A DNA stretch of 6,736 nucleotides from Bacillota bacterium (lineage in GTDB: Bacteria > Bacillota_I > Bacilli_A > Acholeplasmatales > Acholeplasmataceae): contig JAQCDH010000042.1 of NCBI GenBank assembly GCA_027620815.1, forward strand, positions 1 to 6,736. Direction: 5' to 3'. The translations under genes and the position numbers were made by a program. Each line of letters begins with the position of its first letter. Positions within the stretch are counted from its first letter, which is position 1. Below, piece after piece: positions 1 through 5,882 of the stretch. A model generated the notes under the pieces. That model was not told the origin of the DNA. It saw nothing but the letters and a program-made list of their open reading frames with translations, and ran no database searches.

Positions 1-909
1 ATGGTGCTTCTATTTTTCATTTGTATGTAAAGAATAAAGATGAAAAAATTGAAGTCTCCGTTCAACCAGATGACATTAATGAATTTTTAACGTCTCAATT
101 TTATTACGGTAAAACAGTTGGAAGAACAGCTGGACGTTTATTTTACCCGAGCTATTCCATTGGGAATACAGAGTACTTACTAGATGATACAAGTAACCCC
201 TCTTTATTACATGGTGGCGAAAACGGCTTTTCATTTAAACACTTTGAGATTGTTGAACTGAGTGAGGCCCTTGTTAAACTCAAAGCAATTTCTTATGCTG
301 ATGAAGGTCCATATGACGGAATATTAACCCTTTTTACAATTAAGCAATAACACTTTAGAAATCATCTATGAAGCACACACAACTGAAACAACACTATGTA
401 ACATCACGAATCATGTGTACTTAAATTTATCGAAACAGCATACCATTGATGATCATCATATGACAATCCATGCAGATACCTATTTAAATATTGATGACAA
501 TAATAAAATTATAAGTGTTGAGCCAGTTAAAGAACCTTTTGATTTTAATCAAGGATTAAAGTTAAAAGAAGCGTTAAATATCATGGAAAATACTTCTTTT
601 AAAGGATTCGATCATACGTTTATCTTTAGTGAAGATAAACATGTTCAAATGGAAGTAGAAACGGATACATTCAAAATGATGTTAAAAACAACGAACCCTT
701 CAGTTGTTTTGTACACACACAATAAACCTGCTCCTCATCAATTAAGACACTTAGGAAAAGAAGAAAATAAACATGCAGCATTCACAATTGAAACTCAGTA
801 TGAACCAGGTGGCATTCAATTTGAAGGATTAAATCACGCTGTTTTAAAACCTAAAGATACGTACTATGAGACAACAACATTAGAATTTCACGTAAAAAAC
901 ACAAAATAA
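1..909 (+). pseudogene. galM: aldose 1-epimerase (mutarotase), 5'-truncated by the window and frameshifted
   Basis: GalM interconverts the alpha and beta anomers of aldoses such as glucose and galactose in the cytoplasm. The reading frame enters from the left edge in frame 3, beginning at GASIFHL, which matches the NYGA region roughly 20-25 residues into the family, so only the extreme N-terminus is missing. It stops at 348-350. Homology resumes in frame 1 from about 340 and runs to TAA at 907-909. Together the two parts cover about 300 residues of a family near 330-350. The active-site motifs are all present but divided: SLLHGG (first His) is in part one; NITNHVYLNL (second His), GFDHTF (Asp) and the ETQ Glu near the C-terminus are in part two. 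The second part has a possible GTG start at 415, but it has no ribosome site and lies just after the catalytic His codon, so it is not a credible independent gene. The break is either a real inactivating mutation or a sequence error. Family identity is firm; functional status is open. Confidence 0.85.
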
Positions 910-920
910 AGCAATTCACA

Positions 921-949
921 TTGTATTTCAAATGATTTTATGTTAATAT
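921..949 (+). promoter_or_regulatory. possible promoter for rpmG
   Basis: TTGTAT (921-926) and TAATAT (944-949) are separated by 17 bp, and TG at 941-942 gives an extended -10 context. The -35 matches consensus at only three of six positions and the -10 at four. An alternative -10, TATATT at 947-952, is closer to consensus but has a poor spacing of 20. I see no terminator hairpin between the epimerase stop and rpmG, so read-through from upstream is also possible. Confidence 0.4.
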
Positions 950-976
950 ATTTAAGAATTTAAAGGAGTGAATCAT

Positions 977-1126
977 ATGCGCGAATTAGTCAAACTTGTA
1001 TGTACTGAATGTGGCGACGAAAACTACCATACAACAAAAAATAAAAAATTACACACAGAACGTATGGAAGTAAAAAAATATTGCCCAAGATTACGTAAAT
1101 ATACCATTCATAAAGAGAAAAAATAA
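977..1126 (+). CDS. rpmG: 50S ribosomal protein L33
   Basis: This encodes a 49-residue protein of the large ribosomal subunit, the usual length for bacterial L33. The start at 977 is set by a good Shine-Dalgarno AAAGGAG at 962-968. The protein begins MRELVKLVCTECGDENY and has the family signature of a CxxC pair (Cys9, Cys12), a lysine-rich middle with TTKNKK, the conserved ERMEVKKYCP segment and a basic HKEKK tail. The zinc-ribbon (C+) form of L33 carries two CxxC pairs. Here the second pair is Cys36 followed by Leu39, so only three of the four cysteines remain. Three-cysteine L33 forms are known to me from Firmicutes paralogues, so this is likely a normal variant with altered or absent zinc binding. 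The gene is monocistronic: a terminator begins on its stop codon. It was found by direct translation. Confidence 0.95.
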   Translation: MRELVKLVCTECGDENYHTTKNKKLHTERMEVKKYCPRLRKYTIHKEKK

Positions 1127-1150
1127 ACGATGCTTGCATCGTTTTTTTCT
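1125..1150 (+). terminator. rho-independent terminator of rpmG
   Basis: A perfect 8-bp stem pairs AAACGATG (1125-1132) with CATCGTTT (1137-1144) around the loop CTTG, whose outer bases could add a further C-G pair. A T-run continues to 1148. The left arm begins inside the rpmG TAA stop codon. The hairpin separates rpmG from the heat-shock operon downstream. Confidence 0.9.
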
Positions 1151-1223
1151 TGCCAAAAAATCACATATTATCATTTAACGAATACAAAAAACCACACTTA
1201 TATAAAAAAATAGCAATAAACAC

Positions 1224-1252
1224 TTGACAGTGCCAAACGCATATTATACAAT
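1224..1252 (+). promoter_or_regulatory. housekeeping-sigma promoter of the hrcA-grpE-dnaK-dnaJ operon
   Basis: A perfect -35 TTGACA (1224-1229) and a -10 TACAAT (1247-1252, one mismatch) are separated by exactly 17 bp. Transcription would start near 1259-1260, inside the left half of the CIRCE element, which is the usual geometry for HrcA repression. The interval 1151-1223 upstream is AT-rich, and I see no further gene or signal in it. Confidence 0.85.
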
Positions 1253-1256
1253 GATA

Positions 1257-1283
1257 TTGGCACAAGACACAAATGAGTGCTAA
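1257..1283 (+). promoter_or_regulatory. CIRCE operator (HrcA binding site), left half degenerate
   Basis: The known CIRCE consensus is TTAGCACTC-N9-GAGTGCTAA. The right half GAGTGCTAA (1275-1283) is perfect. The left half, at exactly the N9 spacing, is TTGGCACAA (1257-1265), matching six of nine positions. Seven pairs still form across the dyad, one of them a G-T wobble. The element overlaps the predicted transcription start and lies 13 nt upstream of the hrcA start codon, so HrcA bound here should block initiation. The sequence and position are directly visible; autoregulation by HrcA is inferred from the family. Confidence 0.9.
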
Positions 1284-1296
1284 ATGAGGTGAATGC

Positions 1297-2310
1297 ATGC
1301 TTAGTAGTAGGCAAAAACTGATCTTGAAAGCAATTATTGATGAATACATCAATACCGCACAACCTGTTGGATCTAAATATTTAACACAAGTTCCATATTT
1401 AACATTTTCAAGTGCAACACTACGTTATGACATGGCTGAATTAGAATTACTTGGATACTTAGAAAAAACACATACATCAAGTGGTCGCATTCCTTCAGAA
1501 CTTGGGTACAAATATTATGTTGACCATTTAATTACTAGAGATGTAGATGTTCAAATTTCATTTCCTGTGATTGATGATGTCTTAAAACAAAATCAAATCA
1601 AACGTGAACAAGCGATTGAAGAGGCTGTAAAGTTACTTTCAGATTTAACCAATTACACAGCACTCGCTGTTGGACCCACACACGAACAACTCACCATCAA
1701 AAAAGTCGATTTTATTCCATTAACGGATGAAACAGCAACCTTACTTATTGTGACAAACCAAGGACACGTTGAACATCAAACCATCACGATTCCCGATGGT
1801 CTGAATATGAATGATTTAAAAGAGACCATTAAGACATTAGATGAGTTACTTTCTAATAAGACACTTGAAGATGCTTCAATTATCTTAAAAGAATCATTGA
1901 TGAAAAATGATTTAAAAACGTTTTTGGACTTTCAACAACAACTCATGGCATCATTTATACAAGCCTTCTCAAAATTCAGTGAAGAAAATGTGTATTTATC
2001 AGGAATGACACGCATGTTTGATCAACCAGAATTTGATAACGGTGGCTATATTAAAAAATTTGTTGAAATGCTGGACAGGCGTGACTTAGTAAAAATGATT
2101 GGTCAACAAGATGGACTTCAAGTGAGGTTTGGAAGTGATATGAAATTAATTCCAATGGAAAATTGCACTATGATTTCTATTCCGTATCAAATCAATCAAC
2201 AAGAACATGGTACGATCGCAATCATCGGTCCGAACCGAATGCCTTATGGTAAAGTCATTCCTCTGCTTGAATACATCGCACTCAACATTGGAAAATTATA
2301 TAAAAAATAG
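1297..2310 (+). CDS. hrcA: heat-inducible transcription repressor HrcA
   Basis: HrcA is the dimeric repressor of class I heat-shock genes. It binds CIRCE, and in other bacteria its folding depends on chaperonin. The product has 337 residues, close to the family's usual 340-350. Residues 1-75 form the winged-helix DNA-binding domain, with SSATLRYDMAELELLGYLEK at 38-57 as helix-turn-helix and the conserved wing HTSSGRIPSELGYKYYVD at 59-76. A GAF-like domain with an inserted segment follows, and the C-terminus carries the family motif GTIAIIGPNRMPYGKVI. The start at 1297 follows the ribosome site GAGGTG (1286-1291) by 5 nt. Most HrcA proteins I know have RND or RNE in the recognition helix; this one has Tyr44 in place of that Asn. 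It is the first gene of the operon and ends in TAG, which is part of the grpE ribosome site. Confidence 0.97.
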   Translation: MLSSRQKLILKAIIDEYINTAQPVGSKYLTQVPYLTFSSATLRYDMAELELLGYLEKTHTSSGRIPSELGYKYYVDHLITRDVDVQISFPVIDDVLKQNQIKREQAIEEAVKLLSDLTNYTALAVGPTHEQLTIKKVDFIPLTDETATLLIVTNQGHVEHQTITIPDGLNMNDLKETIKTLDELLSNKTLEDASIILKESLMKNDLKTFLDFQQQLMASFIQAFSKFSEENVYLSGMTRMFDQPEFDNGGYIKKFVEMLDRRDLVKMIGQQDGLQVRFGSDMKLIPMENCTMISIPYQINQQEHGTIAIIGPNRMPYGKVIPLLEYIALNIGKLYKK

Positions 2311-2318
2311 AGGACAAT

Positions 2319-2861
2319 ATGGAAGATAACACAACAAAAGAGACTGAACAAGTAGAAAAGCAGTACAAGAAAAAACCAAGTTTAAAAGATCAAATAGAAA
2401 TACTTGAAAAAGAAATTGTTGATCTTAAAGATAAAAACTTAAGAGTGGTTGCAGAATTTGAAAATGCAAGAAAACGATTAGACATACAACGTATTCAAGA
2501 CCGCAAGTATGCATCAAAGTATTTAATTGATCAACTACTTACACCACTATCTCAACTTGATAAAATCGTTGAGTTACCAACAGAAGATGAAAAACTAAAA
2601 AACTTCTTAATCGGCTTTAAAATGATTAAAGATCAAATTTTTAAAACCTTAGAAGCAGATGGACTTAAGGAAATTGAGGCATTAAATCAACCTTTTGATC
2701 CAAATTTCCATGAAGCAATGGAAAAAATACATGATCAAAATCAACCGAATGGTATTAACGTAGCTGTCATTAATAAAGGCTATATGTATAAAGAACAATT
2801 AATTAAACCGGCCACGGTAAAAGTAAATGAATGGAGTGAAGAACATGGCGAAAGCAAATAA
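2319..2861 (+). CDS. grpE: nucleotide exchange factor GrpE
   Basis: GrpE is a homodimer that releases ADP from DnaK and so resets the chaperone cycle. The product has 180 residues, slightly shorter than typical GrpE. An acidic and basic disordered N-terminus (1-20) is followed by a long coiled-coil helix (about 21-88) with the conserved RVVAEFENARKR segment (42-53). The C-terminal beta domain that contacts DnaK contains FDPNFHEAM (126-134) and the signature region GYMYKEQLIKPATVKV (154-169). In that signature the two usual arginines are replaced by Gln160 and Lys163, a mild deviation. The start lies 8 nt after hrcA; its ribosome site TAGAGGA (2308-2314) includes the hrcA stop codon. Its last 17 nt overlap the start of dnaK in another frame, which suggests translational coupling. 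Confidence 0.96.
   Translation: MEDNTTKETEQVEKQYKKKPSLKDQIEILEKEIVDLKDKNLRVVAEFENARKRLDIQRIQDRKYASKYLIDQLLTPLSQLDKIVELPTEDEKLKNFLIGFKMIKDQIFKTLEADGLKEIEALNQPFDPNFHEAMEKIHDQNQPNGINVAVINKGYMYKEQLIKPATVKVNEWSEEHGESK
2833..2836 (+). promoter_or_regulatory. ribosome binding site that fixes the dnaK start
   Basis: GGAG lies inside the grpE coding sequence, 8 nt before the ATG at 2845. It supports that ATG over the in-frame upstream ATG at 2827, which has no such site and would add six residues (MNGVKN) before the conserved MAKANKIIGIDLGTTNS start. Confidence 0.8.
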
Positions 2862-4671
2862 AATTATCGGTATCGATTTAGGAACTACCAACTCATGCGT
2901 GAGCGTGATGGAAGGTGGCGAAGCAAAAGTGATTGCAAATGCAGAAGGTGGACGTACCACCCCATCTGTGGTTGCATTCAAAGGCGATGATGTATCAGTT
3001 GGTGAAGTTGCAAAAAGACAAGCAATCACCAACCCAAATACCATCATCTCAATTAAGAGACACATGGGAGAAAATGATTATCGTGTCAGTGTGAACGATA
3101 AAAAATATACCCCACAAGAAATTTCTGCAATGATCTTAAAAAACTTAAAGAAAACAGCAGAAGATTATTTAGGTGCAGAAGTCACGCAAGCAGTCATTAC
3201 GGTTCCTGCGTATTTTAATGATGCACAAAGACAAGCAACCAAAGATGCAGGTAAAATTGCAGGGTTAGAAGTGAAACGTATCATCAACGAGCCTACCGCA
3301 GCAGCGCTTGCATACGGTATTGATAAAGTTGATAAAGAACAAACCATCTTAGTGTTTGACTTAGGTGGGGGGACCTTTGACGTGTCCATCTTAAAACTTG
3401 CAGATGGTACTTTTGAAGTCATTTCAACATCAGGCGATAACTTACTTGGTGGGGATGACTTTGACCAAAAAATCATTGATTATTTAGTTGCAGAATTTAA
3501 ACGTGATCAAGCTGTGGATTTATCAAAAGATAAAATGGCGATTCAACGTTTAAAAGATGCTGCTGAAAAAGCGAAAAAAGAGTTATCAGGTGTGACAACC
3601 ACGCAAATCTCATTACCATTTATTACGATGGGGGATGCAGGTCCATTACACTTAGAACTTAACTTAACACGTGCCAAATTTAATGAAATCACATCTGATT
3701 TAATCGATCGTTGTGAAGGACCCGTTCGTACGGCATTAAAAGATGCAAAAATGGGATCCAATGACATTCACCAAGTATTACTTGTTGGTGGATCAACACG
3801 TATTCCAGCCGTTCAAGAACTTGTAAAAAAAATACTTAATAAAGAACCTAATAAATCAGTCAACCCTGATGAAGTGGTTGCAATGGGTGCTGCCATTCAA
3901 GGTGGTGTGCTTGCAGGAGATGTCAAAGACGTTTTATTACTTGATGTCACACCGTTATCATTAGGAATTGAAACCATGGGTAACGTCTTTACAAAACTCA
4001 TTGAACGTAATACAACCATCCCTACTTCAAAATCACAAGTATTCTCAACGGCAGCAGATAATCAACCAGCAGTCGATATCCATGTCTTACAAGGTGAAAG
4101 ACCAATGGCATCAGACAATAAAACACTTGGTCGCTTTCAATTATCAGACATTCCACCTGCACAAAGAGGCGTCCCGCAAATTGAAGTGACATTTGATATT
4201 GACGCCAATGGTATTGTTGCTGTGAAAGCAAAAGACTTAGGTACCAATAAAGAACAAAACATTACCATTACAGGCAATGATTCACTTTCTAAAGAAGAAA
4301 TTGATCGTATGATCAAAGAAGCTGAAGAAATGGCAGAAACAGACAAAGCAAGACGCGAAGAAGCAGAATTAAGAAATGAAGCTTCAAGTTTAACATTCCA
4401 AACAACAAAAGCATTAGATGATTTAAAAGATGATGTCGATGCAACAGAAAAAGAAGATGTGGAAGCAAAAATTAAAGCGGTTGAAGAAGCATTAAAAGGT
4501 ACGGACATAGAAGCAATTAAACAAGCAAAAACAGCACTTGAAAGTGTTGCTCAAGGGATTGCTCAAAAAGCATATCAAAAAACACAACAACAAGCATCTG
4601 AACCAACACAAGATGAACCAAAAAGCAATGAAGACAACACGGTAGATGCAGAATTTGAAGCAAAAGACTAA
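2845..4671 (+). CDS. dnaK: molecular chaperone DnaK (Hsp70)
   Basis: DnaK is the ATP-driven Hsp70 that binds exposed hydrophobic peptides. The product has 608 residues, like Gram-positive DnaK (about 610) and shorter than the E. coli protein (638), whose ATPase domain has an insert missing here. The ATPase domain (1 to about 361) shows phosphate-1 IDLGTTNS (10-17), catalytic Lys71 in SIKRHMG, NEPTAAALAYG (148-158), phosphate-2 VFDLGGGTFD (170-179, Thr177 matching the autophosphorylated Thr) and the adenosine motif VGGSTRIP (314-321). The interdomain linker is DVLLLD (362-367). The substrate-binding beta domain begins VTPLSLGIETMG, and a charged helical lid runs from about 480 to a disordered acidic tail ending VDAEFEAKD. 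The start at 2845 is chosen by its ribosome site and by homology, and it overlaps grpE by 17 nt. Nothing in the sequence suggests loss of function. Confidence 0.99.
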   Translation: MAKANKIIGIDLGTTNSCVSVMEGGEAKVIANAEGGRTTPSVVAFKGDDVSVGEVAKRQAITNPNTIISIKRHMGENDYRVSVNDKKYTPQEISAMILKNLKKTAEDYLGAEVTQAVITVPAYFNDAQRQATKDAGKIAGLEVKRIINEPTAAALAYGIDKVDKEQTILVFDLGGGTFDVSILKLADGTFEVISTSGDNLLGGDDFDQKIIDYLVAEFKRDQAVDLSKDKMAIQRLKDAAEKAKKELSGVTTTQISLPFITMGDAGPLHLELNLTRAKFNEITSDLIDRCEGPVRTALKDAKMGSNDIHQVLLVGGSTRIPAVQELVKKILNKEPNKSVNPDEVVAMGAAIQGGVLAGDVKDVLLLDVTPLSLGIETMGNVFTKLIERNTTIPTSKSQVFSTAADNQPAVDIHVLQGERPMASDNKTLGRFQLSDIPPAQRGVPQIEVTFDIDANGIVAVKAKDLGTNKEQNITITGNDSLSKEEIDRMIKEAEEMAETDKARREEAELRNEASSLTFQTTKALDDLKDDVDATEKEDVEAKIKAVEEALKGTDIEAIKQAKTALESVAQGIAQKAYQKTQQQASEPTQDEPKSNEDNTVDAEFEAKD

Positions 4672-4690
4672 ATCATATTGGAGTTAAAAC

Positions 4691-5806
4691 ATGGCGGATA
4701 AACGCGACTATTATGATGTTTTAGGGTTAAAAAAAGGGTCTTCTGAAGATGAAATTAGAAAAGCCTACAGACAATTAGCCAAAAAATATCATCCAGATGT
4801 ATCGTCTGAGCCCGATGCAGAATCTAAATTTAAAGAAGTTCAAGAGGCATATGATACATTAAGCGATAGTGAAAAACGCCAAATGTATGATCAATATGGT
4901 CACCAAGGAAATAATCCGTTTGGTGGAGGTTCTGGTGCTGGATTCGAAGGATTTGGTGGTTTTGGTGATATCTTCTCTCAATTTTTTGGAGGAGGGTCTC
5001 AACGTCAAACAAGCCGGTCCTATGATGGCCCACAGCGTGGTGAAGATATTGAAAAAGTGATGACCATTGATTTTATGGAAGCCGTCCTAGGTATAAAAAA
5101 AGATGTCTCAGTCGACATTGAAGATACATGCCATACATGTGGTGGATCAGGTGCTGCTTCTAAAGATGATATTGAAACATGTTCAAGATGTCATGGCGAT
5201 GGTCATATTAATGTTGATCAACGGACGATGTTTGGAACCATTCGTTCTCAACAAGTATGTAACCAATGTGGTGGACGTGGTAAAGTTATTAAAAAACGTT
5301 GTCATACATGTAGCGGGTCTGGAAAAGTCAGACAAACTAAAAATGTCTCTGTGAATATTCCAGCAGGTGTGGATAATAATATGACCCTTAAAGTCGCTGG
5401 TTATGGACATGGTGGGACCAAAGGTGGTTCTCATGGTGATTTATATCTAACCTTTAGAGTCAAACCGCATAAAGTATTTAAAAGAGAACGCGACAATATC
5501 CATTTAGATGTCCCATTAACCATTACGCAAGCCGTATTAGGCACCTCTGTTGATATTCCTACGATTTACGGTGAAGTCACCCTTAAAATTCAACCAGGAA
5601 CGGCGCATGGGTCGGTTTTAAAAATGAGTGGTCAAGGGATTGCGAATGTTCAAAACAAACGCAAAGGTGATCAACTCGTTCACTGCATCATTGATATTCC
5701 TAAAAATGTATCCGGTGAAGAGAAAAAACTCTTTGAAAAACTTGCGACTTTAGAGAGCAACAAACAAGCATCTGCTTGGGAAAAATTTAAAAATTTATTT
5801 AAATAA
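4691..5806 (+). CDS. dnaJ: chaperone DnaJ (Hsp40, type I)
   Basis: DnaJ delivers substrates to DnaK and stimulates its ATPase. The product has 371 residues, the normal length for full type I DnaJ. The J domain (about 5-70) has the essential HPD at 34-36 and ends near YDQYGHQ. A Gly/Phe-rich linker follows (about 75-105, with NPFGGGSGAGF and GGFGDIFSQFFGGG). The zinc domain has all four CxxCxGxG repeats, starting at Cys147 (CHTCGGSG), Cys164 (CSRCHGDG), Cys190 (CNQCGGRG) and Cys204 (CHTCSGSG). The two C-terminal beta domains that bind substrate run from about 215 to 350. The start has a ribosome site TTGGAG (4678-4683), 7 nt upstream, and lies 19 nt after dnaK with no promoter or terminator between. 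It is the last gene of the operon. Confidence 0.98.
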   Translation: MADKRDYYDVLGLKKGSSEDEIRKAYRQLAKKYHPDVSSEPDAESKFKEVQEAYDTLSDSEKRQMYDQYGHQGNNPFGGGSGAGFEGFGGFGDIFSQFFGGGSQRQTSRSYDGPQRGEDIEKVMTIDFMEAVLGIKKDVSVDIEDTCHTCGGSGAASKDDIETCSRCHGDGHINVDQRTMFGTIRSQQVCNQCGGRGKVIKKRCHTCSGSGKVRQTKNVSVNIPAGVDNNMTLKVAGYGHGGTKGGSHGDLYLTFRVKPHKVFKRERDNIHLDVPLTITQAVLGTSVDIPTIYGEVTLKIQPGTAHGSVLKMSGQGIANVQNKRKGDQLVHCIIDIPKNVSGEEKKLFEKLATLESNKQASAWEKFKNLFK

Positions 5807-5807
5807 G

Positions 5808-5845
5808 AAAAATCATGGTAGAGATTTCTCTATCATGGTTTTTTT
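5808..5845 (+). terminator. rho-independent terminator of the dnaK operon
   Basis: A 16-bp stem runs from 5808-5823 to 5828-5843 with loop ATTT, including two G-T wobbles (5813-5838 and 5818-5833). The core is TCATGGTAGAG paired with CTCTATCATGG. The right arm runs into seven T residues (5839-5845), five of which pair with the A-run after the dnaJ stop. The start is 2 nt after that stop codon. Confidence 0.92.
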
Positions 5846-5854
5846 ATGACTGAA

Positions 5855-5863
5855 TGTTATAAT
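5855..5863 (+). promoter_or_regulatory. extended -10 promoter of the lipoate ligase gene
   Basis: TGTTATAAT contains a perfect TATAAT (5858-5863) with the extended TGn motif upstream. The place where a -35 would fall (about 5835-5840, ATGGTT) lies inside the dnaJ terminator and is a poor match, so the promoter would depend on the extended -10. Initiation is expected near 5870, just before the ribosome site. Confidence 0.7.
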
Positions 5864-5882
5864 TGAATTAAGAGGTGAAAAG

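Noticed and set aside
328..350. Programmed +1 frameshift in the epimerase gene
   Set aside because: The site lacks the known CTTTGAC-like slippery stop with an upstream Shine-Dalgarno as in prfB, and GalM is not known to be recoded. Mutation or sequence error is simpler.
415..909. Independent gene starting with GTG at 415
   Set aside because: There is no ribosome site, and the start falls just after the NITNH motif, excluding the catalytic His. The homology clearly extends upstream in the same frame to about 340, so this is the 3' part of the broken epimerase gene.
1150..1178. Second promoter upstream of hrcA based on TTGCCA at 1150-1155
   Set aside because: No acceptable -10 occurs at 16-18 bp; the nearest, TATTAT at 1166, gives a spacer of only 10. 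The promoter at 1224-1252 is far better.
1161..1352. Minus-strand 63-residue reading frame covering the hrcA control region
   Set aside because: It runs across the promoter, CIRCE and the hrcA start, has no recognisable motif, and is best explained as a chance frame opposite regulatory DNA.
2827..2844. Longer DnaK N-terminus starting at 2827
   Set aside because: It has no ribosome site and adds residues not found in DnaK. The ATG at 2845 has GGAG upstream and begins with the conserved MAKANKIIGIDLG.
2799..5434. Several minus-strand and alternate-frame open frames within dnaK and dnaJ
   Set aside because: They are shadows of strongly conserved, codon-biased genes. Their translations are low-complexity (Ser- or Val-rich) and show no family motifs.
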